Under the pieces are notes generated by a model. The model was not told the DNA's origin, made no database searches, and saw only the letters and a list, made by a program, of their open reading frames with translations. This document shows, piece after piece, positions 1-6,605 of a stretch of 20,036 nucleotides of DNA (within the stretch, counting starts at the first letter, position 1; every line of letters starts with the position of its first letter). Location of the stretch: contig CAAGJJ010000014.1 of assembly GCA_900770165.1 (NCBI GenBank), positions 1-20,036 on the forward strand. Direction: 5' to 3'. Source of the DNA: Clostridia bacterium. GTDB taxonomy: Bacteria > Bacillota > Clostridia > Oscillospirales > Acutalibacteraceae. The position numbers and the translations under genes were made by a program.

Positions 1-20
1 GCCAACTGCTCCAGCTTACC

Positions 21-45
21 AAGTGCCGGCGTCCTCCAACGGTTT
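21..45 (+). repeat. Left arm of 25-nt inverted repeat
   Basis: It begins AAGTGCCGGCGTCCTCC and ends CGGTTT. It is the reverse complement of 295-319 with a single mismatch. The two arms enclose about 250 bases of GC-rich, hairpin-prone sequence. Confidence 0.85.
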
Positions 46-195
46 CAAACTACTACACACCCACACGCCGTCCGCATCCCACCCAGCTCGCAGCCCCTGC
101 GTTCGCCACAGCCTTCCGGGCTGCCTCCTGCGGAGGGTCCGCCCGGTGGTTTTTGAAAGCGTGGATGGTGGCACACGGAGGGGTGCAGACCACGG

Positions 196-227
196 GTGGG
201 CAGCCAGCCGTTGGCTGGCGACCCCAC
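196..227 (+). other. GC-rich hairpin followed by AT-rich stretch
   Basis: A perfect 7-bp stem, GCCAGCC (203-209) and GGCTGGC (213-219) around a GTT loop, is extended outward by GTGGG (196-200) and CCCAC (223-227) across a small internal loop. It is followed by ATTTTAGTTAATTAAAAT (228-245), itself nearly self-complementary. The arrangement resembles a terminator but the T-run is only four long, so termination is uncertain. Confidence 0.6.
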
Positions 228-294
228 ATTTTAGTTAATTAAAATCCGGGAGGTGTCAGTCGCAGGTACGCGGTTTTGAAAAGGATTGCGGCAA

Positions 295-319
295 AAACCG
301 TCGGAGGACGCCGGCACTT
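295..319 (-). repeat. Right arm of 25-nt inverted repeat
   Basis: This is the reverse-complement partner of 21-45 (24 of 25 positions match). Its first bases also pair locally: 271-277 (CGGTTTT) matches 294-300 (AAAACCG). Long-range and local pairings therefore exclude each other. Confidence 0.85.
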
Positions 320-324
320 AGGGA

Positions 325-386
325 GTTCGGGATTTTTGTGCGAGATGTGTGAGCAAAGCTCGCTGCATCACGCACAAAAGCCTGAA
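325..386 (+). other. Long imperfect hairpin
   Basis: The left arm (from GTTCGGG to GAGATG, 325-347) pairs with the right arm (from CATCACGC to CCTGAAC, 366-386) with a few mismatches and a one-base bulge. The loop holds a further GAGC/GCTC mini-stem (351-361). The paired T-rich and A-rich segments and GC-rich ends give a stable cruciform in DNA or a hairpin in RNA. It sits just downstream of the right 25-nt repeat arm. Confidence 0.65.
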
Positions 387-519
387 CGAGCTTAGTGTCC
401 GCTGCGTCCGGAGCCGAGCGGAAGCGTGTTTTTGGAGCAAGCTTTTTCAAAACTGCGTACCGTCTGATTGCCAACACACCCAACCGGATTTCAATAAAGT
501 AAAAAAAGGAGATTTTATC

Positions 520-747
520 ATGGTATTTGAGAAGTTAAAGGATATTTTTGCAAGGGTTATGCCACAGTGCGACCCATCAACTATTACAATGGACAGCGTT
601 CTTACAACAGATTTAGGAGTTGATTCTCTTAATATGATGTTACTTGCTATCACTGTTGAGGATGAGTTCAAAATCAGATTCAGTTCTGATGCAAAACTTG
701 AAACTGTTAAAGATATTGTTGATTATGTAGAAGCTAACGCTAAATAG
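520..747 (+). CDS. Acyl carrier protein
   Basis: A small acidic carrier protein of 75 residues, close to the usual length of 75-80. The motif G33-V-D-S36-L places Ser36 as the site of 4'-phosphopantetheine attachment, with the helix II/III segment (LLAITVEDEFKI) typical of the family. I chose the start at 520 because a clear AAAAAAGGAG site ends 8 nt before it and the protein then begins like other carrier proteins; the longer reading frame from 349 only reads into the GC-rich repeat. It is followed 8 nt later by a patatin-like lipase and sits near an acyltransferase gene, so it may serve a specialised acyl transfer and not be the main fatty-acid-synthesis ACP. No fatty-acid elongation genes are visible nearby, so I assign no acpP symbol. 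Confidence 0.93.
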   Translation: MVFEKLKDIFARVMPQCDPSTITMDSVLTTDLGVDSLNMMLLAITVEDEFKIRFSSDAKLETVKDIVDYVEANAK

Positions 748-755
748 AGGCACTT

Positions 756-1610
756 ATGAGTGAAGTAAAGACAGGACTTGTGCTGGAAGGCGGGGCTATG
801 AGAGGCATTTTCTCAGCCGGAGTTCTTGATTACATGCTTAAGAAAGACATTTATTATGATTATGTTATCGGAGTGTCTGCCGGAGCAGGTAATGCGGTGA
901 ACTATGTTTCCAGACAGGAAGGAAGAACTAAAAAGATAATTACCCATGAAAATGCGGAAGCCTATTATGGTGTCGGACAGCTTTTTGAGAATAAGAAGAT
1001 TCTTAATCTTGAAATGCTGGTAGCTGAGTATGCACTTAAGGATATTCCTTATGATTTTGACACATTTTTCGCATCCAAGACAGAGTGCGAGAGCGTTGTT
1101 GTGAATTGTGAGACCGGAAAGGCTGAGTATAAGGGCAATTTTAAGACTAAAGACGAATTCTTGAAGTGTCAGATGGCAAGCTGCTCTGTGCCATTTATAT
1201 GCGAACCTGTTGAAATTGATGGTTATCATTATCTTGATGGAAGCATTATTGATTCGATACCGGTTGAGAGAGCAGTTGAGAAGGGGTGCGATAAGATTGT
1301 TGTTGTACTTACCAAGCCAGAGGGCTCTAAGCCTACAGATTATTCTAAGGTAAAGAAGCTTATAGAGTGGAGTTACAAGAAATATCCGGAGCTTTGTGAT
1401 GCTATGGCACACAGAAGGCAGGCTTATGACAGGCAGGATAAGTTCATGAAAAAGCTTGTGGAAGAGGGGAAGGTCCTTGTTATCCGTCCGGAGGAGCAGA
1501 TGATAAGACACTTCGAGAATAATAATGAAAAACTTCTTCAGTGCTATCAGTATGGATATGACACGATGAGAAAACAGTTTAAAGCATTTGAGAAGTTTAT
1601 GGAGAACTAA
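756..1610 (+). CDS. Patatin-like phospholipase family protein
   Basis: A 284-residue cytoplasmic serine acyl hydrolase of the patatin/RssA type, expected to cleave acyl esters of membrane lipids. Family marks: the oxyanion-hole motif GGAMRG (12-17), the nucleophile elbow GVSAG with Ser41, and the catalytic Asp161 in YLDGSIIDSIP. These form the Ser-Asp dyad. There is no signal peptide or membrane segment. The start lies 8 nt after the acyl carrier protein stop, behind only a weak AGAGG site, suggesting co-transcription and perhaps translational coupling. The family call is secure; the substrate is unknown. Pairing with an ACP and, three genes on, a PlsC acyltransferase hints at lipid turnover or remodelling, which is inference. 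A long antisense frame covering this gene is judged a shadow. Confidence 0.9.
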   Translation: MSEVKTGLVLEGGAMRGIFSAGVLDYMLKKDIYYDYVIGVSAGAGNAVNYVSRQEGRTKKIITHENAEAYYGVGQLFENKKILNLEMLVAEYALKDIPYDFDTFFASKTECESVVVNCETGKAEYKGNFKTKDEFLKCQMASCSVPFICEPVEIDGYHYLDGSIIDSIPVERAVEKGCDKIVVVLTKPEGSKPTDYSKVKKLIEWSYKKYPELCDAMAHRRQAYDRQDKFMKKLVEEGKVLVIRPEEQMIRHFENNNEKLLQCYQYGYDTMRKQFKAFEKFMEN

Positions 1611-1630
1611 TCCTCTCCTCGCCAAGAGGA

Positions 1631-1660
1631 AATGTGCTTTAAAAGCACATTGGATTTTTC
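1631..1660 (+). terminator. Hairpin after the lipase gene, possible weak terminator
   Basis: AATGTGCTTT (1631-1640) and AAAGCACATT (1642-1651) form a perfect 10-bp stem around one A (in practice a 4-nt loop), followed by GGATTTTTC with five T. The stem is not GC-rich and the T-run is short and offset, so it may only attenuate read-through into the next gene or protect the 3' end. Confidence 0.45.
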
Positions 1661-1684
1661 TGAAAAAAACATGGAGGATTAATA

Positions 1685-2431
1685 ATGAAAGTTTTAGTAG
1701 TAAACGGTAGTCCTAAAGGACCTAAGAGTAATACTATGCAAATGACAAATGCGGTTCTTAAGGGACTTAAGGAGACTAATCCAGAAGCTGAGATAGAGCT
1801 TCTGACAGTCAGAGACATGGATATCAAGCCATGTATGGGATGCATGAGCTGCTGGGGAAAGACAGCAGGCCAGTGTGTTATCAATGATGTTATGCAGGAC
1901 GTTCATGTGAAATTCATGAATGCAGATGTAATTATATACAGCTTCCCACTGTATTTCTTCGGTATGCCGGGTCCAATGAAAACATTTGTTGACAGAATCA
2001 TGCCACTTATGGAGACTTACAAGGGCAAGGTAAGAGATATCGGAGATAATGCGTTCCATGAATTCCGTTATGATGTGAGCGGTAAAAAGTTCTATGTTAT
2101 ATCATCATGCGGATACGGAAGAACTCAGGAGATATATGACGCACTTATCAAGGAATTTAATTTTATCTATGGCAAGGGCAGATATCAGGCTCTTCTCTGT
2201 CCACAGAGCGAAATGTTTGCGATTCCGCCAATGGTAAACCAGATTAATGAATATCTTAAGAGATATACTGAGATTGGTAAGGTTATGGGAAAAGGTGAGG
2301 ATATTCCTCAGGAAATGATTGATTTTGCTTCACAGCCAATGATTCCACAGAGAGCGTTGGAGAAGCTTATGAACAATTACTGGGACGCTGTTACACCAGA
2401 GAATCCTCTTCCAGCTCCTAACTTAAGATAA
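1685..2431 (+). CDS. Flavodoxin-family NAD(P)H-dependent oxidoreductase
   Basis: A 248-residue cytoplasmic protein with a flavodoxin-like fold. The N-terminus MKVLVVNGSPKGPKSNT (1-17) is the FMN phosphate-binding loop of the NADPH-dependent FMN reductase/flavodoxin superfamily. A cysteine cluster C50-x2-C53-x2-C56 followed by C64 resembles that of iron-sulfur flavoproteins and related reductases; whether it binds a cluster here is not shown by sequence. The segment SFPLYFFGMPGPMKTFVDR (from about residue 82) is the characteristic second FMN-contacting loop. A GGAGG site (1673-1677) sits 7 nt before the ATG. The C-terminal ~70 residues extend beyond a minimal flavodoxin fold. The substrate is unknown. 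It lies in the lipid-type gene group, 11 nt before the SGNH hydrolase. Confidence 0.85.
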   Translation: MKVLVVNGSPKGPKSNTMQMTNAVLKGLKETNPEAEIELLTVRDMDIKPCMGCMSCWGKTAGQCVINDVMQDVHVKFMNADVIIYSFPLYFFGMPGPMKTFVDRIMPLMETYKGKVRDIGDNAFHEFRYDVSGKKFYVISSCGYGRTQEIYDALIKEFNFIYGKGRYQALLCPQSEMFAIPPMVNQINEYLKRYTEIGKVMGKGEDIPQEMIDFASQPMIPQRALEKLMNNYWDAVTPENPLPAPNLR

Positions 2432-2441
2432 GAGGCGGCTT

Positions 2442-3128
2442 ATGAAAACATATTATATGTTTGGCGACTCGCTTATGCGCGGGGTTATGCCGGATGAAGC
2501 ATGGAATTATCACAGCTCAGATGCAATCGGTTTTGAGAAAATGCAGGCACAATATAATATGAAGTTTTTAAATTTTGCAATGCCGACATTCACATCAGAG
2601 AGAGTAAAAATGTGGCTTACACAGGTAATATCAAGTCATCTGGTACCTGATGTGGCATTTCTTGAATGTGGCGGTAACGACTGCGACTATGACTGGAAGT
2701 CGATATGTGAGGGCAAATGTGACTATGAACACAGGCACAGAGTTGACCCTCAGGATTTTAAGAAGAATTATGAGGATATGATACATTTGTTGCAGGAAAA
2801 TGGAGCAGCAGTAACATCAGTAATTGCACCTCCGATTGCTATTGAAATGTATCTTTCACATCTGCTTGAAAGCGGAATCAGTAGGGAAGTTATGTCAGAA
2901 TATGTGAACTCAGTTCAGCAGATGCAGGACGAGTATGCAGAATATGGCGACATAATGAGGGCTGTTGCCAAGGAAAACGGCTGTGAAATATTAAGTCTTC
3001 GTGAAAGTTTTCTTGCACTTGATGACATGAAGGCATATTATAGTAAAGATGGAATGCATCCGAATGAGGCAGGATATGCACTTATTCATGATGATTTTGA
3101 AAAATATTTTGCTTCGCATGTGCAGTAA
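2442..3128 (+). CDS. SGNH/GDSL-family hydrolase
   Basis: A 228-residue esterase/lipase-fold protein. The four family blocks are visible: GDSL with nucleophile Ser10; a glycine in the block II region; GGND with Asn79; and D203-x2-H206 in SKDGMHPNEAGY. Members deacylate or deacetylate lipids, polysaccharides or thioesters. There is no signal peptide, so a cytoplasmic role is likely, which argues against extracellular glycan deacetylation. The ATG follows an AGAGGCGG site 10 nt after the previous stop, so it is probably co-transcribed with the flavodoxin-family gene. A Cys-rich stretch (C76, C81, C89, C93) in the middle is a little unusual. The substrate cannot be told from sequence. Confidence 0.87.
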   Translation: MKTYYMFGDSLMRGVMPDEAWNYHSSDAIGFEKMQAQYNMKFLNFAMPTFTSERVKMWLTQVISSHLVPDVAFLECGGNDCDYDWKSICEGKCDYEHRHRVDPQDFKKNYEDMIHLLQENGAAVTSVIAPPIAIEMYLSHLLESGISREVMSEYVNSVQQMQDEYAEYGDIMRAVAKENGCEILSLRESFLALDDMKAYYSKDGMHPNEAGYALIHDDFEKYFASHVQ

Positions 3129-3149
3129 TACGCACATGCGGAGATTTTT
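3115..3149 (+). terminator. Rho-independent terminator overlapping the hydrolase stop codon
   Basis: CGCATGTGC (3115-3123) pairs perfectly with GCACATGCG (3132-3140) around an 8-nt loop, followed by GAGATTTTTG. The 9-bp stem includes the last codons of the upstream gene and the loop contains its TAA stop. The five T are set off from the stem by four bases, so termination may be partial. Confidence 0.6.
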
Positions 3150-3169
3150 GTATGTATGGCGTCAGATTT

Positions 3170-3199
3170 TTGGCGCTGTGATTGTATCGGGGATTATAT
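3170..3199 (+). promoter_or_regulatory. Candidate weak promoter for the acyltransferase gene
   Basis: TTGGCG (3170-3175) and TTATAT (3194-3199) are separated by 18 nt, between a terminator-like hairpin and the start of the PlsC-type gene. Both hexamers deviate from consensus, so this is tentative. Confidence 0.3.
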
Positions 3200-3218
3200 A
3201 GAAAGATGAGGAAGAAGA

Positions 3219-3971
3219 ATGTTTAATCTGCGTTTCAAATGTACTGTTATATCAAGCTGGCACATGGTACTTCATGCTGTACCTAAAGCTAATAAGATGA
3301 TTGCCAACAAGAGTCGTTATTCGGAAAAGGAAAGGTTTGAGTATGCAAAGTGGATTATTAACTACATGAGAAAACATGCCAGAACAAGAACTAAGGTGTA
3401 TGGCAGAGAGAATATTCCGACTGACAGCAATTACATAATGTATCCTAATCATCAGGGTAAATATGATGCATTGGGAATTATTCTTGCACAGGAAAAACCA
3501 TGTGGTGTTCTCTGGGGAAAGAAGCAGGCTGAAAGACTTATGAGTCGTCAGGTATGCGGTCTTATAGACGCTGTTGTTATTGATCTTGATAATAACCGAG
3601 ACAAGGTAAGGGCTATAATGGATGTTACCAAACAGGTGAAATCCGGAAGAAATTTCCTTATATTCCCAGAGGGGGGTTATACTGATAATAAAAATGAGCT
3701 TCAGGAATTTCAAGCTGGCTGTTTTTCATGCAGCTTACAGTCCAAGACACCTATTGTTCCTGTAGCACTTTTTGATTCATATAAATCTATGAACAGCAAT
3801 ACATTTGAGAGAGTTGACACACAGGTACATTTCTTAAAGCCTATTCTTTATTCTGAGTATGGTGAGCTTAAGAAAAAAGAGGTTGCCGAGTTTGTTAAGA
3901 GCAGGATTGCGGAAAGAATGGCTCAGATTAAGGCTGGGGAAATTAATGAGAGTTATGAGATGATTGGGTAA
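3219..3971 (+). CDS. PlsC-type 1-acyl-sn-glycerol-3-phosphate acyltransferase
   Basis: A 250-residue membrane-associated acyltransferase expected to transfer an acyl group (from acyl-ACP or acyl-CoA) to lysophosphatidate or a related acceptor. Conserved blocks are visible: NHQGKYD with the catalytic H78-x4-D83, and FPEGG (149-153), the glycerol-phosphate-binding block; the C-terminal half has the usual TPIVPVAL strand. The length is typical. The hydrophobic N-terminus is less pronounced than in many PlsC proteins. The ATG is preceded by a GAGGAAGA purine stretch. It closes the lipid-type gene group and is followed by a strong terminator. It may be one of several such enzymes in the genome, so I do not assign plsC as the essential copy. 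Confidence 0.88.
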   Translation: MFNLRFKCTVISSWHMVLHAVPKANKMIANKSRYSEKERFEYAKWIINYMRKHARTRTKVYGRENIPTDSNYIMYPNHQGKYDALGIILAQEKPCGVLWGKKQAERLMSRQVCGLIDAVVIDLDNNRDKVRAIMDVTKQVKSGRNFLIFPEGGYTDNKNELQEFQAGCFSCSLQSKTPIVPVALFDSYKSMNSNTFERVDTQVHFLKPILYSEYGELKKKEVAEFVKSRIAERMAQIKAGEINESYEMIG

Positions 3972-3974
3972 GAA

Positions 3975-4020
3975 CACCCGGAGGACAGAGACACCATTTG
4001 TCCTCCGGGTGCCTTTTTTT
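3975..4020 (+). terminator. Strong rho-independent terminator
   Basis: CACCCGGAGGACA (3975-3987) pairs perfectly with TGTCCTCCGGGTG (3999-4011), a 13-bp GC-rich stem with an 11-nt loop, followed by CC and seven T. It separates the lipid-type genes from the capsule operon. Confidence 0.95.
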
Positions 4021-4050
4021 GACAAAAATCTTGATTTTTTCACACTTTGG

Positions 4051-4079
4051 TTGACAGTATGATATTGCATTGCTAAAAT
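4051..4079 (+). promoter_or_regulatory. SigA-type promoter of the capsule operon
   Basis: TTGACA (4051-4056) and TAAAAT (4074-4079) are separated by exactly 17 nt. The -35 is perfect and the -10 differs from TATAAT at one position. It lies 31 nt after the terminator and 67 nt before cpsB, giving a leader of about 60 nt. I see no operator. The long all-plus gene run downstream suggests that this promoter serves much of the locus. Confidence 0.85.
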
Positions 4080-4145
4080 ATTTAAGGTTTATTTAAAGTT
4101 AAGTTATTATAAATAAGAAGAATTGGACAAAGTACAGGGTATAGT

Positions 4146-4889
4146 ATGTTATTTGGAAAAAAGAAAAAAGCTGCGGATTATATTGTAGATGTCCATTGTC
4201 ATATTCTACCGGGAATAGATGACGGCTCAAGGGATATGTCTGAGACATTAAAGATGCTGGAAATCGCACATAATGAGGGGATAACGCATATTATTGCAAC
4301 ACCACATTTTAAAAGCGGACACCACAATGCTTCACCAGAGAAGGTAAGTGCGCTTATTGATGAGGTACAGGAAGCAGCAGATGAATGTAATTTAGGAATA
4401 AAGTTATATCAGGGAAATGAAATCCTGTATCATGATGAATTATGTGAAGGTGTTGACAGCGGACGCATAAGCAGGATGAATGGGACAGATTATGTTCTTG
4501 TGGAATTTATGCCATCTGATCCGTATCAGTATATACGTAATTCATTAGACGAGATAATGAGTGAAGGCTATCAGCCGATTATTGCGCATGTTGAGCGGTA
4601 TGGCTGTATGGTAGATGATATTGAAAATGTGCGTGAAATCAAGAATATGGGTGTAGAAATTCAGGTTAATGCATCAAGCATACTTGGTGATATAGGCAAG
4701 GATGTAAAGAAATTCCTACAGAAACTGCTTAGTGAGCAGATAGTTGATTATGTCGGAACTGATTCACACCGATGTGAAGGCAGCCGTACACCTAAGATTC
4801 AGGAATGTGCCGACATGCTGTATAAGAAATATAATGAACAGTATGTTGATGATATATTATATGGCAATGCCATGGACAGACTTTTATAG
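4146..4889 (+). CDS. cpsB: PHP-type tyrosine-protein phosphatase CpsB/YwqE
   Basis: A 247-residue Mn-dependent phosphatase that dephosphorylates the tyrosine cluster of the cognate BY-kinase CpsD, resetting polysaccharide synthesis. It belongs to the PHP fold and not to the low-molecular-weight phosphatases found in Gram-negative loci. Metal-binding residues: H17 and H19 in VDVHCHILPGIDDGS, H54 in ATPHF, H148 in IAHVERY, and D206/H208 in GTDSHR. The basic N-terminus (GKKKKA) is not a signal peptide. It starts at the first ATG after a modest AGGG site (4136-4139). It is first in the capsule operon, directly followed by the chain-length and kinase genes, the standard Gram-positive order. Confidence 0.95.
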   Translation: MLFGKKKKAADYIVDVHCHILPGIDDGSRDMSETLKMLEIAHNEGITHIIATPHFKSGHHNASPEKVSALIDEVQEAADECNLGIKLYQGNEILYHDELCEGVDSGRISRMNGTDYVLVEFMPSDPYQYIRNSLDEIMSEGYQPIIAHVERYGCMVDDIENVREIKNMGVEIQVNASSILGDIGKDVKKFLQKLLSEQIVDYVGTDSHRCEGSRTPKIQECADMLYKKYNEQYVDDILYGNAMDRLL

Positions 4890-4920
4890 AATGTCAGAAT
4901 AAGATTAAGGAGATTATATA

Positions 4921-5772
4921 ATGCAGGGAAAAAGTAAAGAGACAGAGAACATTGAAATAGACCTCCGTGAAATATTTGGAGTATTATTTCACAGATTATG
5001 GATTATTGTTGTGGCAGCTTTAGTGTGTGGAGCGGTTGCGTTTATGTACAGCTTCTTTGTTATTACACCACAGTATGAGTCAACAACAAAGGTATATATT
5101 CTTAACAAGCAGAATGCAAGCGGATCAGTTACTTATAGTGATGTACAGTTATCATCAACACTTTCAAAAGATTATGAGCAGCTTGTTACAAGCAGATATG
5201 TTATAGAAGGTGTTATTAACGATCTTAAGCTTGATGAAACATACGAAAGTCTTGTTAAAAGAGTATCAGCATCTAATGCTACAGATACAAGAATTATAGC
5301 AATTACAGTTACAGATCCTGAACCTGAACAGGCACAGAAGATAGCCAATTCAGTCAGAGATCTGGCAGCCAAGCATATAACAGAGGTTATGGATATCGAA
5401 GCAGTAAATGTTGTTGATCAGGCTAATCTTCCAGATTCTCCAGTATCACCTTCAATTCCTAAGTGGACTATAATAGGTGTTCTTGTAGGTATTGTAATAT
5501 CAGCAGCAGTTATTATCATACAGCATCTTCTTGATGATACAATCAAGACTTCTGAAGATATTGAGAGATACCTTGGACTCAGTACACTGGCACTTATCCC
5601 TGTTAATGAAGGACAGAATAGTAATCATGGTAAGAGAAGAGTACCAGTACCTTCAAAAGGTGGTTCAAAAACCGATATCACTATGAATGATGATAAGGGA
5701 AGAAGCTTTAAGGCATCTGAACTTGAGAATAAGAAGAAAAGTAATGGTGCTAAAGAAAGCGTGGAGGAATAA
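4921..5772 (+). CDS. cpsC: Wzz/CpsC-type chain-length determinant and kinase adaptor
   Basis: A 283-residue polysaccharide co-polymerase with a short cytoplasmic N-terminus, a membrane segment at about 26-48, an extracellular domain, a Pro-rich motif before the second membrane segment (PDSPVSPSIP, 171-180) and a second membrane segment at about 181-201. In this family the cytoplasmic C-terminus activates the separate kinase CpsD. Here that tail is long and polar (about 205-283), with several Lys/Ser/Asp-rich stretches. A good TAAGGAG site precedes the ATG. The stop is 2 nt from the kinase start, consistent with coupling. It controls chain length and possibly attachment to the cell wall; the family assignment is firm. 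Confidence 0.93.
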   Translation: MQGKSKETENIEIDLREIFGVLFHRLWIIVVAALVCGAVAFMYSFFVITPQYESTTKVYILNKQNASGSVTYSDVQLSSTLSKDYEQLVTSRYVIEGVINDLKLDETYESLVKRVSASNATDTRIIAITVTDPEPEQAQKIANSVRDLAAKHITEVMDIEAVNVVDQANLPDSPVSPSIPKWTIIGVLVGIVISAAVIIIQHLLDDTIKTSEDIERYLGLSTLALIPVNEGQNSNHGKRRVPVPSKGGSKTDITMNDDKGRSFKASELENKKKSNGAKESVEE

Positions 5773-5774
5773 AA

Positions 5775-6476
5775 ATGCAGGAGTTTTCAGTAAAGAAAAG
5801 TTATCTTGATTTCAGAACAAGGGAAGCATATAAAATGTTACGAACAAACATAGAGTTCTCAGGAGATAATAATAAGGTAATATTCATAACAAGTACAACA
5901 CCAGGAGAAGGTAAGAGTACAGTATCATTTGAGTTAGCAATGTCATTTGCGCAGAACGGAATGAAGACACTTCTTATAGATGCTGATACAAGAAAATCAG
6001 TTATGAAGAACAGATGGAGAAAAGGTAAGATTAAATATGGTCTTACTCATTACCTTTCAGGGAAAAATGAACTTACAGATGTTATAAGCGTAAGTGATGA
6101 GCCTAATTTCTGCATGATATTCGCTGGTCCTGTACCACCTAATCCAAGTGAACTTGTTGGTAACGACAGATTTGCCAAGATGATAGAGAGTGCAAGAGAA
6201 ACATTTGACATGATAATAGTTGATACACCACCAATAGGAAGTGTTATCGATGCCGCTGTTATGTCTAAGTTCTGTGATGGCGGAATACTTGTAATAGGTG
6301 CAGGAGATGTAAGCTACAAGTTCGCAAGGAAATCCAAAGAACAGCTTGACCTTGTAGGCTGCAAGATTCTTGGATGCGTTCTTAATAAGGTTGATATGGC
6401 TGGTAATTCATATTACGGCAGATACTATGGCAAGTATTACGGCAAATATTATGGAAAATACGGTGAAGAAAGTTAA
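5775..6476 (+). CDS. cpsD: Bacterial tyrosine kinase CpsD/Wze
   Basis: A 233-residue cytoplasmic BY-kinase, the partner of the membrane protein CpsC. The P-loop TTPGEGKST (41-49), Walker A' LLIDAD (66-71) and Walker B MIIVDTPP (146-153) give the MinD/ParA-like ATP site. The C-terminal tail is an autophosphorylation cluster with nine tyrosines between residues 213 and 229, built from a four-residue YYGK-type unit repeated about four times. Cycles of tail phosphorylation, reversed by CpsB, are known in this family to govern polymer length and amount. GTGGAGGAATAAAA overlaps the cpsC end and supplies the ribosome binding site. After this gene comes a 150-nt spacer with a hairpin, the largest gap so far in the operon. 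Confidence 0.95.
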   Translation: MQEFSVKKSYLDFRTREAYKMLRTNIEFSGDNNKVIFITSTTPGEGKSTVSFELAMSFAQNGMKTLLIDADTRKSVMKNRWRKGKIKYGLTHYLSGKNELTDVISVSDEPNFCMIFAGPVPPNPSELVGNDRFAKMIESARETFDMIIVDTPPIGSVIDAAVMSKFCDGGILVIGAGDVSYKFARKSKEQLDLVGCKILGCVLNKVDMAGNSYYGRYYGKYYGKYYGKYGEES

Positions 6477-6496
6477 AATCATGTAAGAATAACCTG

Positions 6497-6566
6497 TACG
6501 GAGCTGAATTTCGTGTGTGGGGGGGTAGAGAGATGCCTTTCTTCTGATTGAATATTTGGCTCCGTA
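6497..6566 (+). promoter_or_regulatory. Hairpin-bearing spacer with a G7 run, possible cis-acting RNA element
   Basis: In the cpsD-sugar transferase gap, TACGGAGC (6497-6504) pairs perfectly with GCTCCGTA (6559-6566). The stem can extend through GAAT/ATTT with mismatches. The enclosed ~54 nt contain GTGTG followed by seven G (6519-6525) and GTAGAGAG, then a pyrimidine-rich CCTTTCTTCT. No gene fits. The position, just after the kinase, recalls the EAR antitermination RNA between epsB and epsC of Bacillus subtilis, but I cannot match its consensus by eye. It could also be an attenuator or an mRNA processing site. There is no T-run after the stem, so it is not a terminator. Confidence 0.45.
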
Positions 6567-6576
6567 GTTGTGTATA

Positions 6577-6605
6577 TTGATATGAGGAATAAACACATTT
6601 AATAG
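6577..6605 (+). promoter_or_regulatory. Candidate internal promoter before the sugar transferase gene
   Basis: TTGATA (6577-6582) and TAATAG (6600-6605) are separated by 17 nt, 22 nt upstream of the next ATG. The leader would be about 15 nt. AT-rich sequence makes chance matches easy, so this is tentative. Confidence 0.3.

Larger units (their letters stand above)
1..519. repeat. GC-rich non-coding region with inverted repeats and hairpins
   Basis: No convincing gene lies here. The base composition is very unlike the rest of the window (44 of 60 bases are G or C at 61-120), and the first ~130 bases are C-rich while the next ~90 are G-rich, as in a foldback. Visible structure: a 25-nt inverted repeat (21-45 with 295-319, 24 of 25 positions), an 18-nt one (265-282 with 444-461, 17 of 18), and local hairpins at 116-146, 196-227, 271-300, 325-386 and 398-422. 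Short ORFs in several frames are rich in Arg, Cys, Pro and Ser and resemble no family I know. I infer a dispersed repeat element (MITE-like, about 300 bp between the 25-nt repeats) or a structured RNA upstream of the acyl carrier protein gene. I see no target-site duplication and no transposase. The left edge may continue outside the window. Confidence 0.6.

Noticed and set aside
325..386. Group II intron 5' end (GTGCG near 338)
   Set aside because: The GTGCG string is inside a local hairpin. No domain V, intron-encoded protein or other intron landmark is present downstream.
23..483. Short ORFs on both strands in the GC-rich region
   Set aside because: The composition is rich in Arg, Cys, Pro and Ser, as expected of GC-rich random sequence; they overlap on both strands and have no ribosome binding sites.
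349..519. N-terminal extension of the acyl carrier protein by 57 residues
   Set aside because: It reads through the GC-rich hairpin region, has no ribosome binding site, and the extension resembles no ACP. A good AAAGGAG lies just before 520.
813..1625. 270-residue antisense ORF opposite the patatin-like gene
   Set aside because: It is a shadow of a well-supported gene with clear catalytic motifs. Its translation is low-complexity Leu/Ile/Asn-rich and it has no family resemblance.
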